From Selaginella tamariscina (Eukaryota > Streptophyta > Lycopodiopsida > Selaginellales > Selaginellaceae): DNA of 64,000 nt. The notes beneath the pieces were generated by a model. That model was not told where the DNA came from. It searched no databases and saw only the letters and a list, made by a program, of their open reading frames with translations. Numbering within the stretch: position 1 is the first letter of the stretch; the number at the start of each line of letters is the position of its first letter. A program made the translations under genes and the position numbers. Location of the stretch: assembly GCA_003024785.1 (NCBI GenBank), contig PUQB01000851.1, positions 1 through 64,000 on the forward strand, read 5' to 3'. This document shows positions 59,861 through 64,000 of this stretch, piece after piece.

Positions 59861-62800
59861 AGAGGAAGTTGCTGAACCAGAAACGCTTGAAGATCCGGAA
59901 GATGAGTCAGAAGAGGTAATGTTGTGCCAGACACAACCTGCCTTATTCGCTATTCAAGACAAAACTGACCCTTTGCTATATTTGACAGGAAGGATACGAG
60001 GGGACCGAGTCCGAATGATGATCGATACTGGAGCAACATACAACTTCATATCGACTAGTCTAGCTCGTCGATTGAATTTGGATGTAATAAAGATGTGTGA
60101 AATAAAGATCAATTTTGGCAAAGGTTCTCAAAATACTAATAATATGGCAGTTCCTGTCCAAATCAAAGATTGGAAGGCTAAGCTAGACTTAGTTGTCTTG
60201 AATATGACGGGGTTTGACTTTGTTTTGGGTATGGAATGGTTCCATAAACATGTAATCGAAATGAGGGGTTCCGGAGATAATCGAATCACGCTTGCAGCAG
60301 ATAAAGAGACATTAGAAAAACACGCTCAAAATGGAAACGCTAACTGATAAGGATTGGAATCCTATGTTCCTTACCTTAACTCAGTTGCGTAAGGCAGTTA
60401 GACATCGGGAACGTGTGTTTCTTGCAATGGTTTTGGATACTGGTGAAGTCAAAATAGGAGATGGTCAAGAATCTGTTCCTGAACCTATTTTGGAAGTCTT
60501 GAACATGTTTAAGGATGTGTTGCCAGAAGATTTGCCGCCCGAGTTACCTCCACGTCGAGTTGTGGACCACAGATAGAGATTTTGCCAGGTTCGTCTCCAC
60601 CGGCAAGAGCCCCATATCGGTTGAATCCTCAAGAGTTATTGAATTGAAGAGACAGCTGACAGAATTGTTGGTCGAGGACACATTCGACCTAGTCGATCGC
60701 CGTATGGTGCACCGATCTTGTTTGTAATGAAAAAGGATGGTACGATGCGAATGTGTGTGGACTATCGGCTGAACGCGATAACTATAAAAAATAAGTATCC
60801 TCTTCCACGAGTGGACGACTTATTTGATAGGCTATCAAAAGCAAAGTATTTTTCAAGAATAGACTTGAGATCGGTACCATCAGATTCGGGTAGCAGAGAA
60901 TGACATTGAGAAGACCGCTTTTCGAACGCGTTATGGATCATTTGAGTTTCTAGTCTTTGCCATTCGGGTTGTGCAATGCTCCAGCAACTTTTTGCACAAT
61001 GATGGATGATGTGTTTAGAGACTATCTAGACGAGTTCGTGGTGGTGTATATTGATGACATTCTGGTTTTCAGTTCGACAATTGAGAACATGTGGAACACT
61101 TAGAAAAAGTGTTTCAGAGGTTGAGAGAGAACCATTGTATGCTAAAGAAAGCAAGTGCGCATTTGGTCAAACCAAGATAGATTTCTTGGGACACTTGATC
61201 TCAGGTGGGGAGGTTGCCATGGACCCAAAGAAAATTCAAGCTATTACGAGTGGATGACTTTAAAAGATGTGCATGAAGTTAGATCATTTCTTGGTCTGAC
61301 AGGGTATTACCGAAGATTCATAAAGGGTTACTCAGAAATAGCGGCCCCATTGACAGATCTTACGAAGAACATTCCATGGCATTGGACTCCAGAGTGCCAA
61401 CGTGCATTCGTCAAACTCTCTTTCTGAGCCAGTTTTGCAGTTGCCCATCTTTGAAGATCCCTTTGAAGTAGAATGTGACGCTTCCGACTTTGCAATTGGT
61501 GGTGTATTGCAAAGAAAGGACATCCAGTGTCCTTTTCTCGAAGAAGTTAGATGCCGCGCAAACTCGATGGCCTACTCACGAAAAGGAGATGTATGCTATT
61601 GTTGCTTCCTTGGAGTATTGGCGTCATTATCTTCCAAGTCATGGCACTGTGGTTTGGACAGATAGTGTAACTCTAAGGTATTTTGAAACGCAGCCGAAGC
61701 TATCACCAAAGTATGCTAGATGGCAGCAGAAGTTGGCACGATTTCAGCCTGAAATCAACATAAAGCGGGAAAGGACAATGTGGTAGCTGATGCACTCAGT
61801 AGAAAGGGTCATCTTCGTATTATGTCAGCACCCGTGTCAACTTTGGTGGATGAATTTGTGACGGCGTATCCTCAGGACAAGTTTGCTAAGGAGGCTTTGA
61901 GCCTGGTGGCAAAGAGGAAACAAGTTCATCAATTACGAAGAGATGGTAATATTCCAGCAGGAATAGAAAGTCGAATGGATGCACTCAAACAGGCGCATTT
62001 TGCAGTACGAGATGGAGTTCTTTATTATAAGAAAAGAGACTCTATGTTCCAGAAGGGACATGGAGGGAGAGGCTGTTAAGAGAGCATCACACGTTCCTTT
62101 GGCAGGACATGGTGGAAGGCATAAGACGTTGGCTTTGTTGAAACAGGGATTCTATTGGCCGGGTATGATAGATGATGTTGCCAATATGTACATGCCCCAC
62201 ATGTCAACAAGTGAAAATCGATCGCAAAAAACGAGCTGGGAAGTTGCAATGTTATACCGATTCCAGAGCGGCCATTTCAAAGTGTTACTTTGGACTTTAT
62301 CATGGGATTGCCAAAATCTTGTGGTTTTAATGCGCTTATGGTGGTAGTCGATCGTTTTCAAAGGTTGCTCATTTCATTCCAACTGTAGAGACAGTGAATG
62401 CAATTCAAGCAAAGTTGTTCTTCCACGAAGTCTAAGAGTGCGCGGCTACCGGAAACATGATCTCAGATCGGATCCTCGATTTACTGGCAAGTTTTGGGGA
62501 ACGTTGTTTAAGCAGTTTGGTACGATGCTGAAGTTCAGTACAGCTATCCACAAATGATGGTCAAACGGAGAGGGTGAACCGACAAGTCGAGGACTATCTC
62601 AGATGCTATGTTCAAGGTGATCAACTTGATTGGGCTGAACACTTAGATATGGCTGAGATATGTTACAATAACTCGACACACACTGCAATCGGATGTAGCC
62701 CGATGGAAGTGTTAACTGGGAATAAGGGTGGTATTCCTCAGAGTATGGTGTTACCGAAAGACGATAGCAATCGAGTTCCATCTGTAGCAGAGTTCACGGG

Positions 62801-63330
62801 ACAATTGTATCGAACATGGGAAGCTGCTCGTCAAGCGATGGCTGCAGCACAGGAAAGGTATCGTCAGAGTACGATAAGCATCGGCGGGATGTAGAGTATC
62901 AGGTTGGGGATATGGTATTGTTGAGTACCAAAAACCTGAAGGTTCCAACGACTCTTTCGAAGTTTCTATCGCACTACATAGGTCCATACAAGGTGGTGAA
63001 GCAAGTAGGGAAAGTGGCTTATGAGTTAGATCTTCCTCCGAGTTGGGAACAATACACAATGTGTTTCATGTCAATTTGCTCGAGCCATTCCACAAGATGA
63101 GAAACATCCACAGAGATATGAAAACTTACGTCCGCCCTGAGCTTTGTGAAGAGAAGGAGTACGAAGTGAATCCATATTGGAGCAAAAGGAAGGTTTATGG
63201 ACCGCAAAACGTAAGTTTGAGTATCTCATCAAATGGAAGGCTATCCGGCGTGCGAATCGACATGGGAACCATTGGAGAATCTATAGAACGCGATGGAGTT
63301 GTGAATGAGTTTGAGGCAATCTCAAACTAA
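59860..63330 (+). pseudogene. pol of gypsy element 3: protease, RT, RNase H, integrase, chromodomain
   Basis: Protease MMIDTGATYNFIS is near 60015. RT has [16 protein letters not shown] near 60718 and [10 protein letters not shown] near 61046 (canonical YIDD). RNase H has VECDASDFAIGGVLQ near 61468. The integrase zinc end and core span about 62090-62720. The C-terminal GPYKVVKQVGKVAYEL near 62980 is followed by a chromodomain-like tail near 63180-63330 (the chromodomain W-K-G-Y region is frame-broken; VNEFEAISN ends it). At least eight frame changes or stops are present, so it is inactive. Confidence 0.88.
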
Positions 63331-63694
63331 TTAAGAATAAAGTTTTATTTCTTTTAACCTAGGGGCCGACAGACAACATTAACTAGAGGCCTCCAATATA
63401 AATTCTAGTTAACTAAAAAATTAACTAACTTGTTGTCTGTGTCGGGTGACAGACTTTGCAGACGTGCAAAAGGTCTCCAAATGACTTCTTGTCGCAGGTG
63501 GTACCTCCGGCAGCTGAGTTGTCACTCAGTGAACGACGGTTCTGAAGTATTTGGCTTGCGTAATGCAAGGGGGGTAATAAAACTTGTGAACTTTTTGCTG
63601 ACTCCGCATAGAGTGATTAGCGTTATTTTCAGTTAATTTTTTCCTAACCTAGTCTAGTCTTGGAGTTAGACGTCAACGAGGACGTTGACATTTT
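63331..63694 (+). other. non-coding stretch between pol and the 3' LTR of gypsy element 3
   Basis: About 360 bp with no domain recognised precede the polypurine tract. Confidence 0.5.
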
Positions 63695-63709
63695 CAAAGG
63701 CGGGGAGTG
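63695..63709 (+). promoter_or_regulatory. polypurine tract of gypsy element 3
   Basis: AAAGGCGGGGAGTG sits immediately before the 3' LTR start. Confidence 0.8.
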
Positions 63710-64000
63710 TGTCATAGTTTTTACTATGACTCGACCCTTTACTTTGGGGTTTGACTGTTGTTACCTACTGGATTATGTGAAACCCTATATGTAAAGAAAC
63801 AGGCCCGCATAGTGCACTTGGGTATATAGTGATGGTCCGGTCAGGTGCCGTTAGGTATTTGCAAGAAACTCTAGGCGAAGCTACACTTCCATTTAGAAAA
63901 CTCTCCCCATTTTGACGTTCCAGGTTAGGGTTTTCGCAAAGTATAGCTTGTCAAAAAAGGGTTAGGGACACCCCTAGGGTTGACCTAACAGGGTTAGGTT
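63710..64000 (+). repeat. 3' LTR of gypsy element 3 (truncated by window)
   Basis: It begins TGTCATAGTTTTTACTATGA, with about 13 extra bases absent from the 5' LTR start, then follows the 5' LTR closely to the window end. Confidence 0.88.

Larger units (their letters stand above)
57452..64000 (+). mobile_element. Ty3/gypsy chromovirus-like LTR retrotransposon 3 (cut by the window end)
   Basis: The 5' LTR is 57452-58385 and the 3' LTR begins at 63710 and runs off the window. A TTGGTATCAGAA primer-binding site follows the 5' LTR. Gag with a zinc knuckle, protease, reverse transcriptase, RNase H, integrase and a C-terminal chromodomain-like segment follow. It belongs to a different lineage from elements 1 and 2. 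Many frame changes show it cannot move by itself. Confidence 0.93.

Overview
The window looks like nuclear DNA of a land plant. It holds a long PLS-class pentatricopeptide (PPR) gene, intron-containing subtilase, serine carboxypeptidase-like (SCPL), pyruvate decarboxylase (PDC), G-type lectin receptor kinase and WD40 sequences, and three Ty3/gypsy retrotransposons. Introns are short (one of 56 nt is well placed), intergenic DNA is very AT-rich, and CA/GA/TA microsatellites are unusually dense. The PPR built mostly from 31-residue S-type repeats and the short introns hint at a lycophyte such as Selaginella. That is an inference, not a demonstration.

Layout: 1-480, remnant of an FCP1/NIF-type phosphatase. 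1396-6198, a decayed Ty3/gypsy element with 161-bp LTRs, ending 166 bp before a frameshifted subtilase (6364-9267). 10020-14355, a PDC pseudogene whose 5' part is repeated as a large inverted repeat around an inner fold-back. 16433-17165, a small two-exon gene with a canonical APC/C destruction box and three AACGGTC promoter motifs. 17990-20101, an intact PPR gene. 20245-24720, an SCPL pseudogene and a piece of a WD40 gene resembling GNB1L/DSE1. 24.7-28 kb, an AT-rich desert with a 686-bp terminal-inverted-repeat element. 29264-33905, two convergent genes, one of them P-loop-ATPase-like. 35.3-42.3 kb, BIG-type ARF-GEF and ORC6-like exons plus the WD40 gene split into two opposed halves. 42518-46600, two more SCPL copies. 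46828-51756, a younger Ty3/gypsy element. 52275-52815, a fourth SCPL fragment. 53185-55740, a broken lectin receptor kinase. 57452 to the end, a chromodomain-bearing Ty3/gypsy element with ~934-bp LTRs.

The strongest theme is structural: repeated local inversions and inverted duplications. The SCPL plus WD40 pair exists as two inverted copies, an apparent 5.6-kb inversion cuts one WD40 copy, one PDC exon is flipped in place, and the PDC 5' region forms a palindrome that could yield hairpin RNA. Most protein genes carry frameshifts, and the PPR gene is the clear exception. Some lesions are shared between the two PDC copies, so they are genuine and not random base-calling errors. No tRNA, rRNA or CRISPR array was recognised. 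All family names come from reading translations by eye; no search was run.
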